Positions 27,544 to 35,726 of a DNA stretch of 64,000 nucleotides are shown one piece after another (the first letter of the stretch is position 1; every line of letters starts with the position of its first letter). The stretch is from positions 3,100,001 through 3,164,000 of the forward strand of contig NZ_JYBP01000003.1 of the NCBI RefSeq assembly GCF_000948285.1, written 5' to 3'. Source of the DNA: Geobacillus kaustophilus (GTDB lineage Bacteria > Bacillota > Bacilli > Bacillales > Anoxybacillaceae). The notes beneath the pieces were generated by a model, which saw only the letters and a program-made list of their open reading frames with translations, had not been told where the DNA came from and searched no databases. The translations under genes were made by a program, and so were the position numbers.

Positions 27544-27967
27544 TCAACTTCTTGCATGCTTCTTAAGAACGGCAGTAATCGCCTCAATCGTTTCTTTGGC
27601 GGCATCCGTCAACGCTTCAAACTTAAAGGCTATCGACTGGGCGCTTGGATTGATGGACGGGCCTTCGTTTTGATCTCTGCGAAACGCGGTGATCGCCTCT
27701 AAGTCTTGTTTGAGGCCATCCGGAAGCGACGCTCGTTCGAACCTCCAACTGACGATATGGGGCTCTTTCGTTGCGTAATCGTTGCTTCCTTCATAATTGT
27801 ATGGCCCCGATGCGCTTCTTTCCTTTCTCGGAAGCCGTATCATTCATAAACAACTGCACTGTTTGTTTCGCATTGCCATCACATAAATGCAAGCCTGCTT
27901 CCATCGATTTGTTTGCAATCAAATGAAAAATGGGTGCAACGGCAAAGGGGTACTCGAGCACCTTCAT
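27544..27967 (-). pseudogene. Frameshifted unknown gene
   Basis: An ATG at 27967 with AAAGGAGA opens a 58-residue frame (MKVLEYPFAVAPIFHLIANK ...) that stops at 27791. A second frame, shifted by one base, runs from 27843 to 27544 (99 residues ending IEAITAVLKKHARS) and looks coding. The two overlap and probably come from one gene broken by a frameshift. Neither half is recognised. The upstream leader is homologous, in inverted orientation, to the leader of the IS982 copy at 29340. Confidence 0.4.
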
Positions 27968-27976
27968 CTTTTCGTC

Positions 27977-28097
27977 TCCTTTCTAATGTTAGGTGAGCAC
28001 TTTCATTCTAAAAGGAGATTTTCATACAAGGACTATTTTTATGTTCGTCTGATTTTATCTATATAAATGCACCTTGAAAAGTTAACTTTTCGATTAC
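27977..28097. repeat. Left arm of about 118-bp inverted repeat around IS630
   Basis: Aligns with the reverse complement of 29221-29340 along its whole length by eye, about three quarters identical. Longest shared blocks are GCACTTTCATTCTA, CTATTTTTATG and ATCTATATA, and the inner end holds AAGTTAACTTT of the IS630 terminus. Confidence 0.7.
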
Positions 28098-28633
28098 GCG
28101 GAACACCCCAAGCGCCGCAACACTTCCTCCGGGCGTTCCTGAATGTAATGAGCAAATCGTTGAACCGCTTGCAGGATCTCGTGGCGGTCTTTGTGAAAGG
28201 CGTTGGCGATCACCGTATCCTTCAGCCATTTCCACAAACGCTCGATCGGGTTGAGCTGCGGCGAGCAGGGCGGCAGATACAGGAAATGAAAACATTGTCC
28301 TTCTTCTCGCAAAAAGTCCTTCACCATTCGAGCGTGATGAATCCGGGCATTGTCCAAGACGAGCGCAATGATCCGGTTGGGATGCCGCTCTTTGAGCAGG
28401 CGCAAGAAATCCAAGAATGTCGCGGCGTTGGCGGCTTCTGCTTGGTGAAGCACGATGTCCCCATCGTGGACGTTCACCGCGCCAAATACCGAAACATGGG
28501 CATGATGGCCGAATGTCGGCACACGTTTTTGACGGCCGACCTCGGACCAAGTGGATCGCAAGACATGATAAGAGCGGATATGCGTTTCATCGATGTACAG
28601 AAGAACGGCATCTTCTGTCTCCTTGGTGATCAA
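28094..28633 (-). CDS. IS630-family transposase, catalytic part
   Basis: Carries the DDE core of IS630/Tc1-like enzymes: LLYIDETHIRS, ALVLDNARIHHA and YLPPCSPQLNPIERLWKWLK. It begins in the -1 frame relative to the N-terminal frame and shares the A8 slippery run at 28635-28642. Fusion by -1 frameshifting gives DLIKK-NLITKETED, the normal order for this family, so both parts together are probably functional. Confidence 0.9.
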   Translation of the reverse strand: MITKETEDAVLLYIDETHIRSYHVLRSTWSEVGRQKRVPTFGHHAHVSVFGAVNVHDGDIVLHQAEAANAATFLDFLRLLKERHPNRIIALVLDNARIHHARMVKDFLREEGQCFHFLYLPPCSPQLNPIERLWKWLKDTVIANAFHKDRHEILQAVQRFAHYIQERPEEVLRRLGCSA

Positions 28634-29160
28634 GTTTTTTTTATCAAATCCATTTGCTTTTCAAATTGCTTTTGCTCATCCGGATTCCCTTTCGCCAGCG
28701 TGTACGCAGGGCGAGTCCATGACAGACCTTGACGGTGCAGGAGTTTTCGCAGCGCTTCACGGGAAAGGCAAACACCAAAGTGCTTTTCGACATAGGATTG
28801 CAGGAGTTTGGTGTTCCACGCCGAAGCGGCGTCCCAGCCCAGTTCCGCGGGAGTGGCGGTCAACACAAGCTGTTTGATCTCTTCCTGCTGTTCTTCGGTA
28901 AGAAACGGCTCCCGTCCGGGGGCGAAATCCCGATGAAGCAAGAGCTCCAGACCGCCTTCGTTGAACAGCGGCACATAATGGGAAACGGTTTGTTGGCACA
29001 CGTTGACCATGGAGGCCGCCTCTTTGCCCAAATAACCTTCCATGACCAAGCGAACGGCCATCACCCGTTGGCGAAGAAGCGCGTTTTTGATTTTCCGTTC
29101 CTGTTTGCGAAGCGTCCGTGGCGTCCATCCGTGATCATGGGTGATGTTGAGACGTTTCAT
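28630..29160 (-). CDS. IS630-family transposase, N-terminal DNA-binding part
   Basis: 176 residues with a helix-turn-helix region: RQRVMAVRLVMEGYLGKEAA, then VNVCQQTVSHYVPLFNEGGLE, and a second winged-helix-like segment. A ribosome-binding site (AGGAAACC/AAAAGGAGCGGG) precedes the ATG. It stops right after an A8 run where the catalytic frame takes over. Confidence 0.88.
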   Translation of the reverse strand: MKRLNITHDHGWTPRTLRKQERKIKNALLRQRVMAVRLVMEGYLGKEAASMVNVCQQTVSHYVPLFNEGGLELLLHRDFAPGREPFLTEEQQEEIKQLVLTATPAELGWDAASAWNTKLLQSYVEKHFGVCLSREALRKLLHRQGLSWTRPAYTLAKGNPDEQKQFEKQMDLIKKT

Positions 29161-29220
29161 GAATGATCCCGCTCCTTTTCCATAGGTTTCCTTGGGAACA
29201 GGATAACCGGAGTGTGCACC

Positions 29221-29340
29221 GGTTATACGAAAGTTAACTTTTTAATGAGCATGTATATAGATGAAATCCGACAAGCATAAAAATAGCCCTTGCCTGCGGA
29301 TCTCCTGTAGAATGAAAGTGCCAACAAACACTCGAAAGGA
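29221..29340. repeat. Right arm of about 118-bp inverted repeat around IS630
   Basis: Partner of 27977-28097. Its outer part is also the leader and ribosome-binding site of the IS982 transposase copy. Confidence 0.7.
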
Positions 29341-29348
29341 GAATCCCC

Positions 29349-30214
29349 ATGCAAGAGCACTTTCATTTTACTACAGATCAAGCCAAACTGCAAAAACAAT
29401 ATGCCGCCATTTTCTGTTTTGTTTCTGCCCAACTGTCGTTGATTCAAATGTATCTTCATCGCCGCAGCCGTCACTTGGTCAAGCAAGAAGACGAAGTGGT
29501 CATAGCGGTTCACCTTTTGGGGAAGCTGCTGGGCTTTTCTTCCGAACGAACCTGGCATCGCTTTGTCACGGGCAATTGGTCCCCCATGGTCGTCGATTTC
29601 TTGAACGGTCCCGGTATAACCGACGCTGCCGGGCGCTTGGCTTTGCGGTCAAATGGATCCGTCATGAAACGGGCGAAACGCGGCCAGCATCATGCTTAGG
29701 CCATCGTCGACAGTTTGCCCCTCCCGTTGTGCCATCCCGCAAGAATGCAACGCGTGAAGCGATTTCGAGGGATCGCAGATATGGGGTATTGTGCTTCCAA
29801 AAAACAATGGTGCTACGGATTCAAATTGCATCTTCAAGTGACGGATCAAGGGCTGCCCATGGGCTATGTCGTGACGGAAGCGTCTTGCCGCGGCGTCAAA
29901 GCGGCCGAAACGGTGATGACCCAAATCCCTCATCCCCGCAACATGGGAGACAAAGGATGCATCAGCCGTGCTCTTCGGGAAAAACTGTACGAAAAACACC
30001 GGGTCGCGTTTTGGACACCATCCCGACACAATCCAAAACACCACTCATCCGACACATGGGAAGAATGGATCAAGAAAAAACGCAAAGGCGATTCTCGTGG
30101 ATCAATACCGGATCAACCGACATTCGGGCGAATTCCGTGGCCGGGTTTGAGGTGGCGCTCGATGGCATCTTGTTGGTGTATTCCCTGGTCACACTAGAGC
30201 TAGTTGAGCGCTAG
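29349..30214 (+). pseudogene. IS982-family transposase, multiply frameshifted
   Basis: The N-terminal frame (MQEHFHFTTDQAKLQKQYAA ..., to 29699) is followed in another frame by the catalytic part (LCHPARMQRVKRFRGIADMG, KKQWCYGFKLHLQVTDQG, MGDKGCISRALREKLYEK). The conserved end (TDIRANSVAGFEVALDGILL, VYSLVTLELVER) sits in a third frame. At least three frameshifts separate the pieces, so this copy is dead. The start has GAAAGGAG upstream. Confidence 0.85.
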
Positions 30215-30225
30215 CGCTCAACTAG
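30200..30225 (+). terminator. 26-bp perfect palindrome at the IS982 3' end
   Basis: The half-site CTAGTTGAGCGCT is repeated perfectly in inverse. T6 follows 10 bp later. It contains the transposase stop codon and likely terminates plus-strand transcripts. Confidence 0.65.
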
Positions 30226-30240
30226 CACCACAGGTTTTTT

Positions 30241-30351
30241 AGAGAATATGGCGTTGAAATTATTTCCATCAATGGCGGCATTGATATGAATATGCTGGAA
30301 ATCAGAATGTTAGAACGATATTTTTGCAGATTAATGGGTTTCGTTTTGTAA
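30241..30351 (+). pseudogene. Possible coding remnant
   Basis: In-frame REYGVEIISINGGIDMNM then LEIRMLERYFCRLMGFVL and a stop. No start codon or upstream frame. Looks like the tail of a gene cut by the IS982 insertion; not recognised. Confidence 0.25.
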
Positions 30352-30357
30352 AAAACA

Positions 30358-31137
30358 TCAATCGTTTTTCTTCACCGTGACGTTCATCGGTTGGCCGAGC
30401 GCCATTTTGACGACGTCATAGCGGCCGTCCAAGTACAAATCAAGAAAGTGGAACTGGCCTGAAAATTGTTCCGGGCTGTTCGTGATGGAAAATTGCAGCT
30501 GCATTTGGTAATCTCTGCTGTTGGCAAGCTGCTCGGCAATTTTTTCGATTTCGTCTTTCGGCACATTGTACGCCTTCAAGTAAGAGATCGAATCGGCAAT
30601 GGCCTCAACATTGTCGTTAAAGTAAATATCAAGCGTCACAGTGGAGTCGCTGATGCGCCCTTCGATCGGCAAGGACATATTTTTGCCGTATAAGTACCAG
30701 CCAAACAGACGGCTGCCTTTTTGCCGCTCGATGACAAACAGGACGGATTCATTTCCTGCCTGCAGAATGTACTGCCCTTTCAATGAGCGGGTGACAAGGG
30801 CGAGAAGCTCGTCTTTTGTGAACGGCACGTACTGGATGGCGTCCCCTTGTTTGGCATACAGCCCGCCGCCGAGGCTGTAATAGACGGCGCCGCCTGCCCG
30901 TTTTTGGCTGTAGACGCGATACTCGCGCCCTTGTTTCGCTGTCATGGCGGGCTGCCATGTCGTTCCGTTCAGGCGGTACAGGGACGTGTCGCGCAAAATG
31001 ACGACTTTGCCGATCATCCCTTGTTTCCATTGGACTTGCCCCCATTGGACGGCGGCGTCAGCCGTTTGCCCATTTCCTCCGAGGGCGATGGCGGCGGCGA
31101 GGCAGACGGCGGCCGCCATTCGCGATGCATGCTTCAT
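30358..31137 (-). CDS. Secreted protein with divergent GQIG/YETPSK module
   Basis: 259 residues, ATG after GAGGAGGAA, signal peptide ending near TADAAVQW. The module at about 30-108 is the most divergent copy: WKQGMIGKVVILRDTSLYRL, YRVYSQK, YSLGGGLYAK, YVPFTKDEL. The C-terminal 150 residues are beta-rich (LFGWYLYGKNMSLPIEGRI; MQLQFSITNSPEQFSGQ) and not recognised. It lies 43 bp downstream of the NlpC/P60 gene on the same strand, so the two are likely co-transcribed and act at the wall. Confidence 0.7.
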   Translation of the reverse strand: MKHASRMAAAVCLAAAIALGGNGQTADAAVQWGQVQWKQGMIGKVVILRDTSLYRLNGTTWQPAMTAKQGREYRVYSQKRAGGAVYYSLGGGLYAKQGDAIQYVPFTKDELLALVTRSLKGQYILQAGNESVLFVIERQKGSRLFGWYLYGKNMSLPIEGRISDSTVTLDIYFNDNVEAIADSISYLKAYNVPKDEIEKIAEQLANSRDYQMQLQFSITNSPEQFSGQFHFLDLYLDGRYDVVKMALGQPMNVTVKKND

Positions 31138-31180
31138 TTTCTGTTCCTCCTCACTTGATCATCGTGGCCGTTTTGGCATG

Positions 31181-32542
31181 CTAGAACAATCGTTTCGCCC
31201 CTAAATACCGCTGCTTCCAATACGATTGGTCCAGGCGGCTGATCGTCACTCCAGTGGAGGCGCCGCTGTGGACGAACTGGCCGTTGCCGATATAGATGCC
31301 GGCGTGCGATGGGCCGTTGGTTGTCGTGGCGAAAAAGACGATGTCGCCGACTTCCGGGGCGGAAACGGCCGTGCCCGCATTCCACATCAAGGCGACGGTG
31401 CGCGGCACGGTGACGCCTTGTTGCTGGAAAAGGTAGAAAATGAAGCCACTGCAGTCAAATCCCTCTTCCGGCGTATCGCCGCCCCAAACGTACGGAGCGC
31501 CGAGTAGCTCGGCCGCATCAGCAACAAGTTCGATGACGTCGAGCTTGGTGGCAGGGGCTTGGCCAATAAGGCGCTCGTACGTCGTGCTGTCGACGACGCC
31601 GGTCACTTGGAGTTTTGCGTCTTTTTGGAAGCGGCGAACCGCATCCGCAGTAATCGTTCCGTAATAGCCCGTAATCATGGGATATGTAAAATAGCCGAGC
31701 TGTTTCAATTTCGCCTGCACACGCTCGACCTCTTCGCCGCGTGCACCGATGGTCAAATGTATGGCGGGGCGGTTACCTTCAGCTGGCGGGGTGGTTTTTT
31801 TCTTTGTTGCATCGGCAATGCGCGTAAACGTCACCTCGTCAGCCGAGCCGGTTGCCGGCAAACCGTTGTCTTTTTGGAAGCGGCGAACCGCATCTGCGGT
31901 AATCGTTCCATAATACCCAGTGATCGTTGGATATGTAAAATAGCCAAGAAGCTTTAGGTTGGTTTGCAGCTGGCTGACTTGAGAGCCGCGCGAACCGATT
32001 TTTAATGTGGCCAACGAAGGCAATACAACATCAACCTGTTGGTTGGTTGCCTGCTCAAGCCGTTCAAGCGTCGTCTGATCCGCCCGCCCGGTTTCGGGAA
32101 GCCCGTTCGCCCGCTGAAACTGCTTCACTGCATCCGCGGTCACCGCTCCATAGTAGCCGGTGATTTGTGGGTAGCGAAAATAGCCGAGCTGTTTCAGCCG
32201 GCGCTGCAAATCGCTGACGGCCGCGCCGCGCGAACCGACTGCCAACGCGTCGTTTGACGCAGGCGCGCTTTTGAGCTTAGCGTAGGTGGCGTCATCGACG
32301 ATGCCGGTGGCCGGCAAATTCATCGCCCGTTGGAACGCTTTGACCGCTTCTTCAGTGATTGCGCCAAAGTAGCCGGTCGCTTGCGGATACGTGAAAAAGC
32401 CTTTTTCTTTCAAGCGCTGCTGGAGCTGTTTGATTTCAGGGGAACTCATGCCTTTTTTCCATTCCGCCGCTTGGCTGTCATCCGGCGCCAAAAAGAACGC
32501 TGAAGCCATCGCAGCGGTGAAAATGATATGGCTCGGTTTCAC
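31181..32542 (-). CDS. Secreted NlpC/P60 peptidoglycan endopeptidase with four PG-binding repeats
   Basis: About 453 residues from a GTG preceded by GGGAGAGG; the ATG 21 bp upstream covers that site and is less likely. Signal peptide ends near SQAAEW. Four peptidoglycan-binding_1 repeats of about 75 residues follow, each with the GYFxYPxxTGYxGAxT core and an AVxxFQ helix. The C-terminal NlpC/P60 domain has the catalytic Cys in FDCSGFIFYLF, His in SHAGIYIGNG and the third residue in FVHSG. It should cleave stem peptides between D-Glu and the diamino acid during wall turnover. The repeats are similar enough to recombine. Confidence 0.93.
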   Translation of the reverse strand: MKPSHIIFTAAMASAFFLAPDDSQAAEWKKGMSSPEIKQLQQRLKEKGFFTYPQATGYFGAITEEAVKAFQRAMNLPATGIVDDATYAKLKSAPASNDALAVGSRGAAVSDLQRRLKQLGYFRYPQITGYYGAVTADAVKQFQRANGLPETGRADQTTLERLEQATNQQVDVVLPSLATLKIGSRGSQVSQLQTNLKLLGYFTYPTITGYYGTITADAVRRFQKDNGLPATGSADEVTFTRIADATKKKTTPPAEGNRPAIHLTIGARGEEVERVQAKLKQLGYFTYPMITGYYGTITADAVRRFQKDAKLQVTGVVDSTTYERLIGQAPATKLDVIELVADAAELLGAPYVWGGDTPEEGFDCSGFIFYLFQQQGVTVPRTVALMWNAGTAVSAPEVGDIVFFATTTNGPSHAGIYIGNGQFVHSGASTGVTISRLDQSYWKQRYLGAKRLF

Positions 32543-32735
32543 GGTTGCACCCTCTCCCTTCATCGTTCTGTTTCTTTTTTATCCTAGCTTTTCCTGTTTC
32601 GAATCGTCTGCATGGCCAGCTCACGGCAAAAAAACGACAATGTTCTTAATTTTAAGTATAGCGAACATTTACCGCGAAAGGAAACGTTTTTTCTACTTGG
32701 AAAAAACAAGGGAGGGGTTGCTAGACGCCGGGATG

Positions 32736-33230
32736 TTATATTTTTCGTTTCGGACGCGACAGATTGGCGAACAAGTGCGACACACGCCGATCATCGACAA
32801 GATAAATCGACTGCAGCACTTCATAAATGAGCTGTTTTTCCATCGCCAGCCATTCGTCAACGCGGATCGGGATGTATTTTTGCTTCGGTTCGTTCCACTC
32901 GTAGAGGGCGACGGTAAACTTTTTTTGGCGAAGGTCGAGCTTGACGATAAACATGTACAACTGGCTCGTGCATTTAAACACAAAATAGAGCTGAGCTTCG
33001 GACGAGCACGTGATCGTGCGAAACAGCGCCTCGCCTTCAGACGAAAATCGCATCCGTCCACCTTCGTTTTTCAGCGAGCGGAGTGAATCGGTGAAACTGG
33101 CCGGGGCGATCGTTTTCAGCCGAACGGAAAACGGATTTTTCATTTCCTTAATGTAGATATGGTACATTTTTTGCGTATGCTTCTGCCCGTTTCGTTCACA
33201 AATGACAAAATCGGCAAGATAAATGTTCAC
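32736..33230 (-). CDS. Hypothetical protein, 164 residues
   Basis: Not recognised. GTG start with AGAGGGGG upstream. The product begins MNIYLADFVICERNGQK and is mixed alpha/beta with a strand-rich middle (LFRTITCSSEAQLYFVFKC, MFIVKLDLRQKKFTVALYEW) and a basic tail (LSRPKRKI). No signal peptide or membrane segment. Monocistronic between the NlpC gene and the divergent XRE regulator. Confidence 0.55.
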   Translation of the reverse strand: MNIYLADFVICERNGQKHTQKMYHIYIKEMKNPFSVRLKTIAPASFTDSLRSLKNEGGRMRFSSEGEALFRTITCSSEAQLYFVFKCTSQLYMFIVKLDLRQKKFTVALYEWNEPKQKYIPIRVDEWLAMEKQLIYEVLQSIYLVDDRRVSHLFANLSRPKRKI

Positions 33231-33438
33231 CTTGACCCCCTCTTTTTGCTTATAAATTTCCCATTTTTAACTAATTGTACTATGTCTTTCCTGGGCAAAA
33301 AAGATGCCGAACGACGGAATAACCGACAAATTCGTTCTGATTTTGAAACAAAAAGATAAACGGTCTAAAAAGGAACGGTTATTGACTCCATGCTTTTCTA
33401 TCTTTAAAGAGTAATGATGAAAAGCGTGGTGACGAACG

Positions 33439-33846
33439 ATGATAAACCTTGGGGAGACGCTCAAACGATTGCGGAAACAACGGCGCTGGACACAGGAAGA
33501 GTTGGCCGAGCAGCTGAACGTGTCGCGTTCGCAAATCAGCAAATGGGAAAACGGCAGCTTGCTTCCGGATGTGCAGTCGCTTGAGAAGCTATGCCAGTTG
33601 TTTGACGTCAGCGCCGATTTTTTGCTTGGCGGCGAAACGCGCCAGCGCGAGCTGCTTCGCGAAGTGACGGACGTGTACGGAACGGCGGACGTGCACGAAA
33701 CGGCGCTCGCGGCGTTGGATTACTTGCTCCGGAGCCGGGAGATGAGCGAAGCGGTGTACGCGCTCGCGAAGCTGCCGGATAAAAAGCGGAAACATGTCGA
33801 AACGATGATCGTGACGATCGTGAAAGAGTGCTCCGAGCTCATTTAG
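33439..33846 (+). CDS. XRE-family transcriptional regulator
   Basis: 135 residues. The N-terminal Cro/CI helix-turn-helix is clear: LGETLKRLRKQRRWTQEELA, EQLNVSRSQISKWENGSLLP, LEKLCQLFDVSADFLLGG. The C-terminal half is helical and probably mediates dimerisation. Single gene with its own terminator; target genes unknown. Confidence 0.88.
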   Translation: MINLGETLKRLRKQRRWTQEELAEQLNVSRSQISKWENGSLLPDVQSLEKLCQLFDVSADFLLGGETRQRELLREVTDVYGTADVHETALAALDYLLRSREMSEAVYALAKLPDKKRKHVETMIVTIVKECSELI

Positions 33847-33903
33847 CTCCCCAATGCTGAAAAAAGCGCTAACAACGATGTGCTAGCGCCATCAGTTGGG
33901 GAG
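33847..33903 (+). terminator. Two-tier hairpin after the XRE gene
   Basis: Outer arms CTCCCCAA and TTGGGGAG, middle CTGA/TCAG, inner GCGCTA/TAGCGC. The outer arm starts at the stop codon. No strong T-run, so termination efficiency is uncertain. Confidence 0.55.
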
Positions 33904-33964
33904 TATTTGGGGACACGTTCTTTCTCTTGGGGATTCGCTTTGAAAGGCGTGTATGGGGAAACGA

Positions 33965-34324
33965 CTATACGTGCTCCGGCCATTCTGGTTTCTTTCCGGA
34001 GTGAAGAAATTGGACGGACTGTGCGACGACTTCGGTGACATAGACGCGTTGACCGTCTTTTTTATCGTAGCGGCGCGTCTGAATTCTCCCCGTCACCGCC
34101 ACCATCGAGCCTTTTCGGCAATAATTGGCGGTATGCTCCGCCGTTTTCCGCCATAAAACGCACGGAACGAAATCGGCATCAATCCCTCCTTCCGCGTTGC
34201 GGAAATTTCTCGCCACCGCCAGCGTGACGGTCGCGACCGCGGCTCCTTCGGCCGTGTAGCGAAGCTCTGGGTCTTTCGTCAACCGGCCGACCAATATGAC
34301 TTGGTTGATCATGTGTCGGCGCAT
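33965..34324 (-). CDS. ssbB: Single-stranded DNA-binding protein SsbB-like
   Basis: 119 residues with a single OB fold: [71 protein letters not shown]. It lacks the long Gly-rich linker and acidic tip of housekeeping SsbA, so it corresponds to B. subtilis SsbB (YwpH), which coats incoming DNA in competent cells. The neighbouring ywpF supports orthology. ATG at 34324 has GGAGG 9 bp upstream; a second ATG four codons in is possible. A poly-G run lies between. Confidence 0.88.
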   Translation of the reverse strand: MRRHMINQVILVGRLTKDPELRYTAEGAAVATVTLAVARNFRNAEGGIDADFVPCVLWRKTAEHTANYCRKGSMVAVTGRIQTRRYDKKDGQRVYVTEVVAQSVQFLHSGKKPEWPEHV

Positions 34325-34411
34325 CCCCCCCTTTCCTCCACCGCATCTTTATGATAACGGATCCCGTTTTTTGCCGTAAAATCGCGATTTTTGCATTTTT
34401 TTGCGCGATCT

Positions 34412-34597
34412 ATGAATCAATATCGCGAAAAAGGCGAAATCTTCGTCGACAATGACGGGGCAAAATGGCGTTTTTGCCATCCGACGGAAAAAATGCAGAT
34501 CGTTTTTCAGCAACAGGGACGGCATCCCGTTTTTCTTCCCCCGTCCGCCTGTGCTATAATCTTGGATAAGACAACGGTAACGAGGTGGACGAGATGA
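34412..34597 (+). CDS. Possible small protein (61 residues) coupled to ywpF
   Basis: An open frame MNQYREKGEIFVDNDGAKWR ... ends in TGA overlapping the ywpF ATG as ATGA. It has no visible Shine-Dalgarno, and a TATAAT at 34553-34558 that probably belongs to the ywpF promoter lies inside it. Coding status is uncertain. Confidence 0.3.
   Translation: MNQYREKGEIFVDNDGAKWRFCHPTEKMQIVFQQQGRHPVFLPPSACAIILDKTTVTRWTR
34553..34558 (+). promoter_or_regulatory. Likely -10 box of ywpF
   Basis: TATAAT 35 bp before the ywpF ATG. A good -35 at 17 bp is not evident. Confidence 0.45.
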
Positions 34598-35034
34598 AAA
34601 CGTTCAAGCTTGTCGGGCTCTCGGTCATCGACGACGGGATGCACCGCCAAGACATCCCATTTATTGACGGGCTGATCATCAACAAAGAAGACGGGCAAAA
34701 CCGCTGGCTCGTAGAGGCGTATTTGGATGACGACTATGAGCCGATGTTTGTGAGCCTGCAGCGGCGGCCGGAGTTTCAATTGCAAGTGACGATCACCCAC
34801 ACGAGCAACGACCCGGCCAACATGCTCGTCGCCGTCCGTTCGATCACGAAAATGAATGGCCATATCAGCGTCTTGATGGAAGGGCTCATGATCCCGCGGC
34901 GCACCCATTTGGCGGAAGCCGTGCTGGCCGGTCTTGTCAAGAAAGGGCTGCAAGGCGAGGCGCTGCTTCAAGAGTTTCGCCAGCAAATGCATGAGCGAAT
35001 CGACGCCAAGGCGCCGCATGAACGAAAAAGGTAA
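34594..35034 (+). CDS. ywpF: YwpF-like family protein
   Basis: About 146 residues from the ATG after GAGGTGG. Starts MKTFKLVGLSVIDDG and contains LIINKEDGQNRWLVEAYLD and MLVAVRSITKMNGHISVLME, the pattern of B. subtilis YwpF. Function is unknown; in B. subtilis it lies near ssbB as here. Cytosolic, with a helical C-terminus. The gene has its own promoter and terminator. Confidence 0.85.
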   Translation: MKTFKLVGLSVIDDGMHRQDIPFIDGLIINKEDGQNRWLVEAYLDDDYEPMFVSLQRRPEFQLQVTITHTSNDPANMLVAVRSITKMNGHISVLMEGLMIPRRTHLAEAVLAGLVKKGLQGEALLQEFRQQMHERIDAKAPHERKR

Positions 35035-35064
35035 AAGGCTGGAGAGCGCGCTTTCCAGCCTTTT
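35033..35064 (+). terminator. Terminator of ywpF
   Basis: AAAAGGCTGGA and TCCAGCCTTTT form the stem, followed by TGTTTG. Overlaps the stop codon. Confidence 0.88.
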
Positions 35065-35090
35065 TGTTTGCCTTCCTGCAGGCAAGTGGA

Positions 35091-35720
35091 TCATTCTCTT
35101 GGAAACACCACGGCATCAACCCGGACCGGGCGGGCGGTGACGATGCAGCGCTTCGGGGCGCGGCCGATGAGGCGAAACGGGTAGCACGTCGTCACCGTCA
35201 ACGTCGGGCGCGCTTTGTCGACCAAAACGGTTCGGTCGTCGTCATCGACGATGCGGATGTTGATGATGCGGTAATGAATGGCAGCGCGGGTTGTCCGAAT
35301 GATGAGCGCATCGCCGATCTCAAGCTCGCCAAAGCGGCGGAACACAGTATCGCGGTGCCCGGATAACACGACATGCCCTTTTTCCCCCGGCCAATCGCTC
35401 GCCGGATAATGGCCGACACCACGGCGCAATTCTTGTTCGCGGACGCCTTCATACACCGGAATCGCCGCCCCGAGCTTCGGAATGGCGAGTTCGCCAAGGT
35501 AGACGCCAAGCGGCGCGTCTTTTTGCGCCGAACGTTCGGCTGGAAGGCTTGCGGCCGGCGGTGAGGAAGGCTGAGGGGCATCCCGCTTGACCGCCATCCG
35601 GCCGACAGTGTACCAATAACCGTTCCATCCAGCCATCGCCGTTCCGATGACGATCGCCGCCAGCGCCGCCCATTGGGCGGCCCGGCGCTTCCACGAAAAC
35701 CGCGTGGGCTTGCCGTTCAC
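35091..35720 (-). CDS. srtD: Class D sortase
   Basis: 209 residues: a short cytosolic N-terminus, one membrane segment (about 15-31), a Pro/Ser linker, then the sortase barrel. Catalytic residues are visible at H122 (LSGHRDTVF), C179 (VTTCYPF) and R191 (KRCIVTA). The TTCYPF motif and size fit class D. GTG start lies 6 bp after the upstream gene's stop, with AAGGA within the junction. The upstream gene encodes a protein with an LPETA sorting signal, its evident substrate. The enzyme should attach it to the wall. Confidence 0.92.
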   Translation of the reverse strand: MNGKPTRFSWKRRAAQWAALAAIVIGTAMAGWNGYWYTVGRMAVKRDAPQPSSPPAASLPAERSAQKDAPLGVYLGELAIPKLGAAIPVYEGVREQELRRGVGHYPASDWPGEKGHVVLSGHRDTVFRRFGELEIGDALIIRTTRAAIHYRIINIRIVDDDDRTVLVDKARPTLTVTTCYPFRLIGRAPKRCIVTARPVRVDAVVFPRE

Positions 35721-35726
35721 TTTCCT

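Noticed and set aside
29261-30214. 317-codon frame across the IS982 region
   Set aside because: Only its last about 37 codons are in the transposase frame; the rest is out-of-frame reading of the broken gene.
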